Positions 1 to 8,114 of a DNA stretch of 64,000 bases are shown here, piece by piece; position 1 is the first letter of the stretch; every line of letters begins with the position of its first letter. The notes below the pieces were generated by a model. The model was not told the origin of the DNA. It saw only the letters and a program-made list of their open reading frames with translations, and did not search any database. The DNA lies in NCBI GenBank assembly GCA_035274465.1, contig DATEOF010000174.1:1-64000 (forward strand), given 5' to 3'. This stretch comes from JADGRF01 sp035274465. GTDB taxonomy: Bacteria; Myxococcota_A; Polyangia; Polyangiales; JAFGIB01. The position numbers were made by a program, and so were the translations under genes.

Positions 1-307
1 CGCTCGCGCCGCCGGCTCCGCCGCTGCCGGCTGCATCAGAAACTCCCATCCCACCTGCGCCCGCGCCACCAATTGCTTCGCCTCGGCCCGCCTCGCCGCT
101 GCCAGCCTCGCCGCGCCCGGCTTCCCCACGGCCTGCGCTCGGCGCGATCTCACCGCTGTCGGCGGCAGGCTCGGCATCCCCGCGACCTCCGCCATCAGTC
201 TCGGCGCTCGCGTCGAGCGGACTTCCAGCCAACTCGGGCGTTTGCTGGCAGCTCCAGAGTGTGATTGCTACCAGCGCTATGAGTTTCGAGTAGATGGATC
301 GGGACAT
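1..307 (-). CDS. Lipoprotein with Gly/Ala/Glu-rich linker, cut by window edge
   Basis: An open frame runs leftward from an ATG at 307 off the window edge with no stop. The first 20 residues are a lipoprotein signal: a short basic start (Ser-Arg), a hydrophobic stretch and Leu-Trp-Ser-Cys with Cys20 as the probable lipidated residue. After it comes a low-complexity linker of repeated Gly-Glu-Ala-Gly-Arg/Ser units and then Gly/Ala. Such linkers tether surface domains in myxobacterial lipoproteins, but the functional domain lies outside the window, so no function can be given. Confidence 0.6.
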   Translation of the reverse strand, partial: MSRSIYSKLIALVAITLWSCQQTPELAGSPLDASAETDGGGRGDAEPAADSGEIAPSAGRGEAGRGEAGSGEAGRGEAIGGAGAGGMGVSDAAGSGGAGGAS

Positions 308-437
308 CAACGGTACGTGACGACCAAATACTCATGATCTCACGCACCGACAGTCTCGCGCAAACCAACCGGCCAAGTGACTGAATCGCTTGGGTAGCGA
401 CTCGGACCTACATGCATGCAGCTCAAAGCGGCGCGCG

Positions 438-1958
438 TCACCTGAGGCAAGTCGTCGGGCCATGGATGCCCGCGCCGCTCGCCATCGCGCCGGCGGGCCA
501 GGCGATGGGGAAGAAGTAGCACATCTCGTTGTTCGTGTACTGGCCGAACGTGGACGGTGCGCTGTACGTGCAGCTGGTGGTGAACGTGTCACCCGGCATG
601 AGCACGATGTCTTTGATGTAGTACTTCTGATTGTCGAAGCTGAAGTCGTCGTCGTGCATGACTTCCTTCATGCCGCCCGCACGGTTGATGACGACCTTCA
701 TGTGCGTGCCCTTCTTGTGCATGTGGGGCTGCGCCGCGATGATGTGGATCGGCATCTGGCTGCGCGGCGTGCACGTGCCCTGCGCCGACGTGCCGGTGAT
801 GCTCTCCGTCCCGGTCCACGTCATGTCGACCACGTGCGCCGGCACTTTCGTGGTGACGCAGATCTCGGCGCCGTTGTGGTCCTGGCCGGTCTTGCCCGTG
901 CCGTTGTTGATGTGCGCCTCGAGCGTGAGCCCGACGCTCGGGTCGAGCTTCATGCCGACGTCCGGATCGAAGTACAGCGGCGACGCACCCGGCGCCCAGG
1001 CATGCAGCAGGTTGCTCGAGGGATGGATCCCGCGGCTGTTGCCCGAGATGCCACCGTCCGGACCGGGCTGCGGGTCGATGTAGAGCAGCCAGTGATGCAG
1101 GATCGGTGCGTCACCCAGCACGATCTTGTGCGCGCGCGTGTAGACCGTCGTGGTCCAGGGCGCCTTGAACGTGAAGTTGACGTACTCCTCGCCGGGACCG
1201 TGCGAGTACGGCATGTCATTGTTGCCCTGCGCGTGCAACAGGAACTTGTAGCACTTCATCTCCGGATCGTTGTACTCGATCGGCTCGAGCGACGCGCCGC
1301 CCATCCCGCCCATGGTCGCGGGCTTGGTGATGTCGCCGCTGGGCTCGGTGATCGCACAGGCGTTCGTCGTGACGCCCTTCGCTCCCGAGCTCGCCCAGTT
1401 GGACAGCATCATCTTGTCGGCAGCCATCAGCGGCATGGTGGACCCAACTGGCGGCATCAGCCGCGCTTGCTCGGTGGCGTTGACGCGCGTCGGGATGAGC
1501 TGCGCGACGGTCATCGTCGGCAGCGTCTTCGACATGGCCTGGAAGTCCTTCAGCGTCATCAGCGGCATCGGCGCGCCGCCCTGCGGCTTGGTCGCGTGAC
1601 ACAGCGTGCAGCGATCGCTGACCACCTTCGCGACCTCGCACGGCACGCCTTCCACGCCCTCGTTCATCGGCGGAGGCGCTGCATTGCCGGCGGCGACCAT
1701 CGGTGCTGCCATGCCCGCGGTCATCGTCATTGGACGCGTCACGGGACCACCGGCTGCACCGTGGCTCGGTCCACCCGCGGTGGCAGCAGGAGTGCTCGTC
1801 GCGGGCGTCGAAGTTCCAGGGCACCCGACGCTCCCGGGAACGCACTGCGTGCCCATCGCGGGCGGCATTTCGATGGGCGCTGCGGGTTCTTCCGAACATC
1901 CGGCGGCGTGCAGCACCACGACGAACGACAACGCGAGTAGATTCGCTAAACGACGCAT
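438..1958 (-). CDS. Copper type II monooxygenase-like (PHM-like) lipoprotein with N-terminal c-type haem motif
   Basis: A 506-residue exported lipoprotein; the start at 1958 is chosen because GGAGG lies 9 bases upstream and the signal peptide begins there (lipobox Ala-Ala-Gly-Cys21). An upstream in-frame ATG at 1991 would spoil the signal. A CTLCH haem-binding motif is at 117-121 with a possible axial Met near 168 (LMPP). The C-terminal half carries the ligand set of the peptidylglycine alpha-hydroxylating/dopamine monooxygenase fold: His288-His289, His349, His412-x-His414 and Met479 (NNEMC). In characterised members these hold two copper ions that hydroxylate C-H bonds. The family call is from motifs; substrate and electron donor are unknown, though a fused haem domain could supply electrons. 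The gene stands alone on its strand here. Confidence 0.75.
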   Translation of the reverse strand: MRRLANLLALSFVVVLHAAGCSEEPAAPIEMPPAMGTQCVPGSVGCPGTSTPATSTPAATAGGPSHGAAGGPVTRPMTMTAGMAAPMVAAGNAAPPPMNEGVEGVPCEVAKVVSDRCTLCHATKPQGGAPMPLMTLKDFQAMSKTLPTMTVAQLIPTRVNATEQARLMPPVGSTMPLMAADKMMLSNWASSGAKGVTTNACAITEPSGDITKPATMGGMGGASLEPIEYNDPEMKCYKFLLHAQGNNDMPYSHGPGEEYVNFTFKAPWTTTVYTRAHKIVLGDAPILHHWLLYIDPQPGPDGGISGNSRGIHPSSNLLHAWAPGASPLYFDPDVGMKLDPSVGLTLEAHINNGTGKTGQDHNGAEICVTTKVPAHVVDMTWTGTESITGTSAQGTCTPRSQMPIHIIAAQPHMHKKGTHMKVVINRAGGMKEVMHDDDFSFDNQKYYIKDIVLMPGDTFTTSCTYSAPSTFGQYTNNEMCYFFPIAWPAGAMASGAGIHGPTTCLR

Positions 1959-2311
1959 ATTCCAAAACCTCCGCAGTGCTCGCACGCACATTAGAGGTAT
2001 GGCGATGTTCGATCGTTACGAGACTATGACTGCAGTTACATGGACGTAGGCCGTTTAGTCGGCGACTCAGCAGGTGAACGAGCTCTGTATCTCTGCGCGC
2101 CTGCAGCCATCAGCGGCGGCGCCACTCGAACCGGGTGACGCTGCCCGCGGCAGCGACCTCGCCCAGTTCCGTATCCTACCTACCTGAATGGGCCGGGTTG
2201 CTTGATCGCCCGCGCCAGGGCAGGGTTGCTCGATGCCGCTTCGGTAAACCTTCTGAGTGTCACCGCTTGGGTGTGGCTTAGGACCGTCGAACTCACCAAG
2301 GAGAAACGGAC
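1959..2311. other. Intergenic region, no gene supported
   Basis: This 353-base stretch between two divergent genes has no convincing open frame. A reading frame at 2067-2318 on the minus strand has no Shine-Dalgarno sequence or recognisable composition. The region should hold the promoters of both flanking genes, but I see no confident -35/-10 pair. Confidence 0.4.
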
Positions 2312-2551
2312 ATGTCACGCATCGAGGAAGAGAAGCGACCTCTGGGGATTTGGTTCAAGGTGCTGTCTGGCAGCATCGCCGTGGTCATGGTGCCTCCCTT
2401 CGTCGTCCTGGCAGTGGCGCCGATGGTGTTGATGCTCGCGCCGGTCGCGCTGGTCGCGATCCCGTTCATGCTCTCTGCGTTCGCCGGTGAAGCACGCGAG
2501 GTTCAACCGGTACCTCGCCGCGTTCGTGCGCTCCAACACGCGACGAGCTGA
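2312..2551 (+). CDS. Small membrane protein, function unknown
   Basis: A 79-residue protein with a good ribosome site (AAGGAG eight bases before the ATG). Residues about 18-55 are strongly hydrophobic (Val/Ala/Met/Leu/Pro-rich), enough for one long or two short membrane segments; the N-terminus is charged and the last 20 residues are basic. I recognise no family. The gene stands alone between divergent and convergent neighbours. The ribosome site and hydrophobic profile support it being real, but no role can be inferred. Confidence 0.55.
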   Translation: MSRIEEEKRPLGIWFKVLSGSIAVVMVPPFVVLAVAPMVLMLAPVALVAIPFMLSAFAGEAREVQPVPRRVRALQHATS

Positions 2552-2556
2552 CCTCC

Positions 2557-3390
2557 CTAAGCCGGGATCTTTTGCAACACGCGAGCGAGCGCTGCGCTGC
2601 AGACGCGGAGCGCCTCGCGCCCCCCCTCAGAGTCGCTCGGGACCTCCAGAAACTCGTAGCCCTCGCCGGCGCACTGCAGCCACGAGGTCTCGACGTGCGC
2701 CTCGCGCAGGCGCGTCGCGTAGTGCTCCGCATCGGCTGCCGCGCTGCCGCACACGATCAGGGCGGGCGGCAGGCCGATCAAGTTGCGGGCCAGCAGCGGC
2801 GAACAGCGCGGGTCTGCTCGCTCGGCTTCGCTGGCGTAGTGGCCGGCGGCCCAGTCGCGCGCCGGCGAGCGCAGGTCGAGAGCCGGGCACAGCAGCACCT
2901 GTAGCCCGAGCGCGGGGTTGCGGCGCTCCTTCGCCAACCGGGCCACGCCGGTCGCCAGATTGGCCCCGACCTCGATCCCGCCTATGCCCAGGCGCCGGTG
3001 ATCGATGCCCAGCTCGTCGGCGTGCTCGTGCACGAAGCAGGCCGCGAAGTACGCATCGTCGAGCGCGCGTGGAAAGCGGTGCTCCGGCGCCAGGCGGTAC
3101 TCGCACGAGACCACGACACAGCCGCTGGCCAGGCTCAGCTGGCCGCAGAACGCCGCGTGGGTCTCCACGCCCCCCGTCACGAAGGCCCCCGCGTGGAAGA
3201 ACACCAGGCCGAAACTGTCGCCGCTGTCAGCTGCCTGGGCGCGGTATTGGCGCAGCCTGAGCGACCCACCCGGGCTCGGGATCTCGCGCTCCGCCACCGC
3301 ACAGCCAGCAGGCAAGTCCGTGCGGCACCGCACTTCTTCGGCCCGCGCCGTGGCCACGGACGGCGTCCCCCCTGTCGAATCCATCGGCAT
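2557..3390 (-). CDS. Alpha/beta hydrolase-3 (HSL/esterase) family protein with all catalytic residues replaced
   Basis: A 277-residue protein with the layout of hormone-sensitive-lipase-type esterases: an oxyanion-loop region at 66-69, the family signature CEYRLAPEHRFP at 96-107, a nucleophile elbow near 137-146 and a C-terminal acid/base region. The key residues are absent. The oxyanion HGGG reads HAGA, the elbow GDSAGG reads GIEVGA so the nucleophilic Ser is Glu140, the usual Asp position is around Gly215, and the catalytic His position is Tyr245. The frame is intact and conserved in layout, so this looks like an inactive pseudo-hydrolase (binding or regulatory) rather than a decayed gene. 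An ATG two codons in (3384) is also possible as start. Confidence 0.75.
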   Translation of the reverse strand: MPMDSTGGTPSVATARAEEVRCRTDLPAGCAVAEREIPSPGGSLRLRQYRAQAADSGDSFGLVFFHAGAFVTGGVETHAAFCGQLSLASGCVVVSCEYRLAPEHRFPRALDDAYFAACFVHEHADELGIDHRRLGIGGIEVGANLATGVARLAKERRNPALGLQVLLCPALDLRSPARDWAAGHYASEAERADPRCSPLLARNLIGLPPALIVCGSAAADAEHYATRLREAHVETSWLQCAGEGYEFLEVPSDSEGGREALRVCSAALARVLQKIPA

Positions 3391-3421
3391 GCGGCGTTGT
3401 ACGCGATCTCGTCCGGCAGAG

Positions 3422-3823
3422 CTATCTCGCGCGCGCCGAGATCTCCGCGAACGCGCGCTGCAGCCGTTCGCTGCGGCCGCGTTGCTGCAGCTTGTCCAGC
3501 ACGTAACGGTCCAGCGGACTCAGCCGCTGCCACGTCGCAGCGTCGAGGCCGAGCTCGCGGGCCAGTGCCTCGGGCAACTCGAGCGGCTCGCGATATACGG
3601 CCGTGGGCACCGTGGCCGCAAAGGCCAGCAGGGCCGCCACATCGCCCGCGTCTACCTGGACGGCGCCGCCCAAGCGGAGCAGCTCGCGGCGCTCTGCGAG
3701 CGCGAGCGTCTGGTAGCACTGCAGCGACAGCTTGATGCCGGCGGCGTCGAGCGCGCGCCGCGATGCCATCGGCAACAAGGTGAGCTCGGAGTCGGCCTCA
3801 TCGAAGTCGTAGAGCACGCGCAA
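3422..3823 (-). CDS. Nitrate reductase-associated (Nitr_red_assoc-like) protein
   Basis: A 133-residue cytoplasmic protein resembling the Nitr_red_assoc family, about 140 residues long and best known in cyanobacteria near nitrate assimilation genes. Matching points are the N-terminal Tyr-Asp-Phe-Asp with Leu-Pro-Met, the block AGIKLSL at 28-34, the ERRELLRL segment, and the C-terminal Trp-Gln followed by a Leu-Asp-Lys-Leu region. The biochemical role of the family is not established, and no nitrate reductase is in this window, so only the family is asserted. It lies just downstream of the inactive esterase-like gene on the opposite end, both on the minus strand. Confidence 0.6.
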   Translation of the reverse strand: MRVLYDFDEADSELTLLPMASRRALDAAGIKLSLQCYQTLALAERRELLRLGGAVQVDAGDVAALLAFAATVPTAVYREPLELPEALARELGLDAATWQRLSPLDRYVLDKLQQRGRSERLQRAFAEISARAR

Positions 3824-3888
3824 GTCTTAGCGCTGGGCCGGGCGATTCGGCAACGAGGAAGCTGTGGCACCGCGGGCTTTCCGTTCCG

Positions 3889-3959
3889 TGTTCCCAGTTC
3901 CTAGTTCTCTTCCGGCCGAGGCAAGAAAACTAGCAACTGGGAACATGAACTAGGAACCA
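3889..3959. repeat. Intergenic dyad with 18-bp arms
   Basis: Bases 3889-3906 and 3928-3945 are inverted copies with one mismatch in 18, separated by 21 bases. A further partial inverted copy (GAACTAGGAACCA) follows at 3947-3959. It lies between the stop of the DUF2817 gene and the start of the Nitr_red_assoc-like gene, both on the minus strand. It may be a transcript-end hairpin or a small repeated element; there is no clean T-run. Confidence 0.6.
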
Positions 3960-4010
3960 GAACCAGCAATCGGGCCTCTCGCCTCCCTGTTAGCTGGCAG
4001 GACCGCGCCG

Positions 4011-5126
4011 CTAAAGGAAAGCGCGCTCGGAGAGCAAGCGCACAGAGGTCTCGACCCCGACCTCGACCGCCTTGCGCCGCCAGCTGGCGGGTTGGGGGCT
4101 GAACAGCTCGCGGAAATTCGCGCGCACCGCCTCGGCCGTGGCGTCGTCCACCGCACCGTAGTGCCGCAATTGGTTCTCGCTGATCACGATCTGCAGATCG
4201 GCCAGCTGATCGCGCATCGACAGGCCGTGCGTGCCGATCTCGATCACCACGCCGTTGAAGATGCCGGCGGGCCGCAGGCGCTTGCTGGTCTTGTAGCAGT
4301 AGCCGACCAGATCGCCGCTGACGGTGTACGTCTTGTCCGTGCTGCCGTCTTTGACCCCGCCCTCGACGTAGTGGCGAAACGCCTCGGAGTCTGCGCGACC
4401 GAACAGCGGGTAGGCCTGACCGCGCACGCCGTAGCCGGTGTGCAGGTCGGTCAACAGGACCTCGCCGTAGGTGTGCGCGATGCGCGCGTAGATCTCCTGG
4501 AAGAATGCGATCTCGGGCTCGACGTGCGCACCGCCGTAGAACACGCCGCGCGGATCGACGTACTGCCCTGCAAGCGTGGCCTGGCGCATCGTCTGGGTGC
4601 CCGACGTCGCCAGCGCCTGCCCGATGCCGAGGTAGAAGCGCAGCCGCTGCTTGAGCGCCAGGCTGCAGGGGCGCGAGGGGCCCAGCAGCCCGCGCAGCGC
4701 CTCGAACTCGGTGTTGTTCGAGCCGAACAGAGCCTCGCCGTGCGCCGCGCAGTTGCGGTTCAAGTCGACGTTGTTCTGATTGACGCGGATGTAGTGGTGA
4801 AAGCCGTACGGATTGAGCGCGTGCACCAGCAAGATGCCGGTGGTCGCCGGATCGAGCTTGGCCAGGTGCTCCTTGAGCAACGCGCGCATGATGGCCGACC
4901 CGGCGTAGCCTTCCACGCCGTGGATGCCGCAGCACACCACGTAGACCTTGTCCGGCCGCTCGCGCGCCGGAAGCTCGGCGATGCTCACCGTCAGGTCCTG
5001 CTGGGCGTCGACGCTCAGCCGATGGTGTTGGACGCTACGCCCCGTGGCCGCGACGAAGCGCTCGAGCTCTGCGAAAAACGCGGTGCGATCTGCGTGATAG
5101 CCTGGGCAAAACAGCGCTTCGCTCAT
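4011..5126 (-). CDS. DUF2817 family (M14-like) zinc carboxypeptidase-fold protein
   Basis: A 371-residue protein with the DUF2817 hallmarks: GIHGVEGYAGSA at about 67-77, where His69 and Glu72 form the HxxE zinc pair; a LNRN motif near 122-125; and TDLHTGYG with a third zinc ligand His229. A later Glu in the VVIEIGTHG segment is a candidate general base. The fold belongs with M14 carboxypeptidases and succinylglutamate desuccinylase relatives. No signal peptide is visible, so it is probably cytoplasmic and may act on small peptide or amide metabolites; the substrate is unknown. It starts 117 bases from the neighbouring kinase stop side and reads the same way as the kinase. Confidence 0.8.
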   Translation of the reverse strand: MSEALFCPGYHADRTAFFAELERFVAATGRSVQHHRLSVDAQQDLTVSIAELPARERPDKVYVVCCGIHGVEGYAGSAIMRALLKEHLAKLDPATTGILLVHALNPYGFHHYIRVNQNNVDLNRNCAAHGEALFGSNNTEFEALRGLLGPSRPCSLALKQRLRFYLGIGQALATSGTQTMRQATLAGQYVDPRGVFYGGAHVEPEIAFFQEIYARIAHTYGEVLLTDLHTGYGVRGQAYPLFGRADSEAFRHYVEGGVKDGSTDKTYTVSGDLVGYCYKTSKRLRPAGIFNGVVIEIGTHGLSMRDQLADLQIVISENQLRHYGAVDDATAEAVRANFRELFSPQPASWRRKAVEVGVETSVRLLSERAFL

Positions 5127-5139
5127 GGACCACCTGAAC

Positions 5140-6243
5140 TCAATGCAGTAGTGCGTAGGCTAGCGCAAGTGCGGTGACCACGCCGGTCACCAGTGCTGCT
5201 ATCAACTGCAAGCGTTCGGAAGGTCCGGAGCGCGCGGCAGGTACAGGGTCCGGGTCCGCGCTCACGGTATTCGCAGCCGTCAGCTGCAAGGGCACGTCGC
5301 TCGGACGGCGCAGCGCCGGCTTGGGCAACGCATTCAGCGCCTCGAGCATCTTGCCCGCGTCGGCAAAGCGCTGAGAGGGCAGCTTGGCGAGCGCGCGCTC
5401 GAAGAACTCTTCCAGCGCGGGCAGCACCACCACGTCCTTGCGGTAGTCGGAGAGCTTGGGGATCGGCGTCAGCATGTGCTGGCGCAGGATCTCGCTGTTG
5501 CTCTCGCCAAGGTACGGCGGTTGCCCGCTCAGCATCTCGAACAGCACGCAGCCCGCGGCGTACACGTCCACGCGCGCGTCGATGATTCGGCCGGCCGCTT
5601 GCTCGGGCGCCATGTACAGCGGCGTGCCCATCACCATGCCCATCATGGTCAGCGCGCCCTTCACCGGATCGGCCTCGGGCGACAGGAACTTCGCCAGGCC
5701 GTAGTCGAGCAGCTTGACGACGCGCGTCGGCCCGACCAGCCGCAGCGACACGCGCTCCGCGCGCTCGCGATCGTGGATCGGGTGCGACACCAGCACGTTG
5801 TCGGGCTTCAAGTCGCGGTGCACCACGCCCAGGCCGTGTGCGTAAGACAACGCGCTCAGCATCTGCGTGGCCACGTCGAATGCGAGGTCGGTATCGAGCG
5901 CCTTCTGGTTGGACAACAGGCTCTCGAGCGTGTCGCCCTCGAGGAACTCCATCGCGACGTACGGCAGATCGTCGATCACGCCCCAGCCGAACACGCCCAC
6001 GATGTTAGGGTGACGCAACGTGGTCAGCGCCGCCGCTTCGCGACGAAAACGCCCCAGCGTCTGCTCGTCTTGCACCGAAGTGGTCCAGATCTTCAACGCG
6101 GCGGGTTGTCCCGTCGTGCGATCTTTGGCGCGATACACCGAACCGACCGCACCTGAACCCAAGAACCGCTGCAGCTCGAAGCGGCCGTCGACCACGCGGC
6201 CTATCATCGGATCGACTTGTCGCTCTTCCCCGGCAACCGTCAT
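5140..6243 (-). CDS. Eukaryote-like serine/threonine protein kinase with C-terminal membrane anchor
   Basis: A 367-residue Hanks-type kinase. Visible motifs: glycine loop GSGAVGSV at 29-36, catalytic Lys51 in the AALK strand, catalytic loop HRDLKPDN at 142-149, the metal-binding DYG (a variant of DFG) at Asp180, and MAPEQAAGR in the activation segment. Residues about 320-345 form a short Pro/Ser linker, followed by one hydrophobic segment (LIAALVTGVVTALALAYALL) at the very C-terminus. The anchor would hold the kinase domain on the cytoplasmic face of the inner membrane with almost nothing outside, so it has no obvious sensor domain. It is followed 13 bases later by the DUF2817 gene, suggesting co-transcription. 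Confidence 0.9.
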   Translation of the reverse strand: MTVAGEERQVDPMIGRVVDGRFELQRFLGSGAVGSVYRAKDRTTGQPAALKIWTTSVQDEQTLGRFRREAAALTTLRHPNIVGVFGWGVIDDLPYVAMEFLEGDTLESLLSNQKALDTDLAFDVATQMLSALSYAHGLGVVHRDLKPDNVLVSHPIHDRERAERVSLRLVGPTRVVKLLDYGLAKFLSPEADPVKGALTMMGMVMGTPLYMAPEQAAGRIIDARVDVYAAGCVLFEMLSGQPPYLGESNSEILRQHMLTPIPKLSDYRKDVVVLPALEEFFERALAKLPSQRFADAGKMLEALNALPKPALRRPSDVPLQLTAANTVSADPDPVPAARSGPSERLQLIAALVTGVVTALALAYALLH

Positions 6244-6294
6244 TGGACCTGAGGATCATACACGACAAATGGTGTGTGCCGGTGTAGTCCACCA

Positions 6295-6894
6295 CTACTG
6301 ACAACTGGCAGGTGGCTCGCTCGCGATCGATTCCAGTCCGTGATTGAAGTGCGCGTCATAGAAAGCTTGGAAGGCGCGCTGATCGAAGCAATCGCTCTGC
6401 AGTCGCACGCCCCACGCTACCACTGCAAAGCGCACATTCAGCTCTGCGTAGGGCGTCACCAGCGTTCGCAGGTTGGCTTGCGAGAGCGCCGAGAGCGCCC
6501 TGATCTCATCGGGACAGCCGGATGGACAGTGATGTAGGAACACGACGCCACCGTGCTCGAGGTTGTGCACCCAGTTCCGCGCCGGCACGGCTTCTTCGTG
6601 CAGGCCCCAGCGCGCCCAGCACGCATCGTGATCACCGCCCACCGGTGGAGGATTGGGATAGTCGATCGGTCCCGGCTGATGGACCGCACTCAACACCGGC
6701 AGTGCCTCGGGACACGCACCGCAGCTCGTGCACTCCGGCGACGCGGGCATGCCGCCGCCACCGGAACCCCCGGCCGCACTCCCACCCGAACCCGCGCCGG
6801 GCGGCAGCATGTCGGGAGACGACGAACACGCAGAGCAAACCAAAGCCCAAAACAGAAGCGCTCGCACGGCGGGAGCGTAGCAGCTGGGTTGCAC
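6295..6894 (-). CDS. DUF3105 family lipoprotein
   Basis: A lipoprotein of about 190-199 residues. The signal ends at a lipobox (Leu-Val-Cys-Ser-Ala-Cys), followed by a Gly/Ser-rich linker. The mature part has DUF3105 features: a Gly-Asp-His proline-rich region, Trp-Ala-Arg-Trp-Gly, and the diagnostic VHNLEHGGVVFLHH segment with clustered histidines. The family's function is not known. The leftmost start is a GTG at 6894; an internal GTG ten codons in gives a tidier signal peptide and may be the real start. Neither has a strong ribosome site. Confidence 0.75.
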   Translation of the reverse strand: MQPSCYAPAVRALLFWALVCSACSSSPDMLPPGAGSGGSAAGGSGGGGMPASPECTSCGACPEALPVLSAVHQPGPIDYPNPPPVGGDHDACWARWGLHEEAVPARNWVHNLEHGGVVFLHHCPSGCPDEIRALSALSQANLRTLVTPYAELNVRFAVVAWGVRLQSDCFDQRAFQAFYDAHFNHGLESIASEPPASCQ

Positions 6895-6929
6895 GGGGAC
6901 CCGTTCGCAATCCAGAATCGCGAACCTCT

Positions 6930-7913
6930 ATGTCCGCAGCCACCACCACATTTCCGTTGCCCGATCTCACGGGCAAGACGTTCTTGATCACCGGTGCCAA
7001 CAGCGGCATCGGCTACGAGGCAGCGCGCGCGCTGGCGCGGGCCGGCGGACAGGTGCTGTTGGCCTGCCGCAACACGGACAAAGGCAGCGCCGCGCGCAAC
7101 ACGATCCTGGCCGAGTCTCCGAACGCGAACGTCGAAGTGCTCGAGCTCGATCTCGCGGATCTGGCCTCGGTGCGCGACTTCGCCGCGCTGATCCGCGCGC
7201 GCGAGAGCAAGCTGCACGCATTGATCAACAACGCGGGCGTGATGGCGATCTCGCGCCAGCTGACCGCCGACGGCTTCGAGACGCAGTTCGGCGTGAACCA
7301 CCTCGGGCACTTCGCGTTGACGGGACTGTTGCTCGATCGCCTGCTCGCCACGCCGGGCGCGCGCATCGTCAACGTGTCCAGCCAGGCGCACAAGATCGGC
7401 CGCATGAACTGGGACGATCTCGACGGCGCTCGCACGTACAAGCGCTGGCCCGCGTACGGGCAGAGCAAGCTGGCGAACCTGCTGTTCACGTTCGAGCTCG
7501 GCCGGCGCCTCTCCCAGCTGCGGCTCGACGCGCGCGCGGTGGCGTGTCACCCCGGCTACGCTGCGACCAACCTGCAGTACGTGGCGGCGGACCAGGACGG
7601 TTCTCGCTTCACGCGCAAGATCATGGAGCTCGGGAACTCGCTGATCGCACAATCAGCCGAATCCGGGGCCATGCCGACGCTGTACGCCGCTGTGTCTCCG
7701 GACGCGCAGTCGGGCGACTTCATCGGGCCTTCGGGCTTGTTTGGACGCGCTGGATTTCCGGAAAAGCAGCGGGCCATGCGCGGCGCGTACGACCCGGAGG
7801 CCATGCGAAAGCTCTGGGAGATCTCGGTGGAGCGCACGTCCGTGGACTACGCGGCCCTCGCACCGCCCGGCACCCGGCGGGCGTCCGGCCCGGCGGCCCC
7901 TGCGCCACAGTGA
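6930..7913 (+). CDS. Short-chain dehydrogenase/reductase (retinol dehydrogenase-like)
   Basis: A 327-residue classical SDR oxidoreductase. The Rossmann cofactor motif TGANSGIG is at 21-28, NNAG follows at about 102-105, the catalytic Ser lies in NVSS, and the YxxxK pair is Tyr-Gly-Gln-Ser-Lys. An Arg shortly after the second beta strand (CRN) suggests NADP preference. The sequence resembles WW-domain oxidoreductase/retinol dehydrogenase-type SDRs, which reduce or oxidise varied alcohols and ketones. The ATG at 6930 is chosen over upstream in-frame codons because the SDR domain starts directly after it. It lies 36 bases before pqqA; co-transcription is possible, but a role in PQQ synthesis is not implied. 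Confidence 0.85.
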   Translation: MSAATTTFPLPDLTGKTFLITGANSGIGYEAARALARAGGQVLLACRNTDKGSAARNTILAESPNANVEVLELDLADLASVRDFAALIRARESKLHALINNAGVMAISRQLTADGFETQFGVNHLGHFALTGLLLDRLLATPGARIVNVSSQAHKIGRMNWDDLDGARTYKRWPAYGQSKLANLLFTFELGRRLSQLRLDARAVACHPGYAATNLQYVAADQDGSRFTRKIMELGNSLIAQSAESGAMPTLYAAVSPDAQSGDFIGPSGLFGRAGFPEKQRAMRGAYDPEAMRKLWEISVERTSVDYAALAPPGTRRASGPAAPAPQ

Positions 7914-7949
7914 GTTTACGCGGCGCATTCGAAGTGCTAGGAACCAGTC

Positions 7950-8084
7950 ATGAACTCCTGGGAGACACCTTCATTCGTCGAAATCGATATGAGCGCCGAG
8001 ATCGGCGGCTACCAGGGGGACTACGGCGACGGCCCGAACGGTCCGGACCACCTCCCAGACTTCGTCGAGAACGAAGAGCGCTGA
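7950..8084 (+). CDS. pqqA: PqqA, PQQ precursor peptide (atypical, C-terminally extended)
   Basis: A 44-residue peptide immediately upstream of pqqB, identified by position and by the Glu-x3-Tyr pair that becomes PQQ: Glu17 and Tyr21 in EIGGY. The N-terminus (Trp4 ... Pro7-Ser8-Phe9) matches usual PqqA peptides, which begin with Trp-x-x-Pro-x-Phe. It differs in two ways: Gly-Gly replaces the usual Val-Thr type residues between Glu and Tyr, and 23 residues follow Tyr21, rich in Asp, Gly and Glu, where known PqqA often ends within a few residues. A second Tyr sits at 25. A modest AGGA ribosome site precedes the ATG. The call depends on context plus the motif. Confidence 0.8.
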   Translation: MNSWETPSFVEIDMSAEIGGYQGDYGDGPNGPDHLPDFVENEER

Positions 8085-8114
8085 AGTAGCTCTGGTCGGC
8101 TCGGATCGTCCGCC

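Noticed and set aside
2067..2318. Minus-strand 83-codon frame in the intergenic region
   Set aside because: No Shine-Dalgarno sequence, signal or family; it overlaps the ribosome site of the small membrane protein gene.
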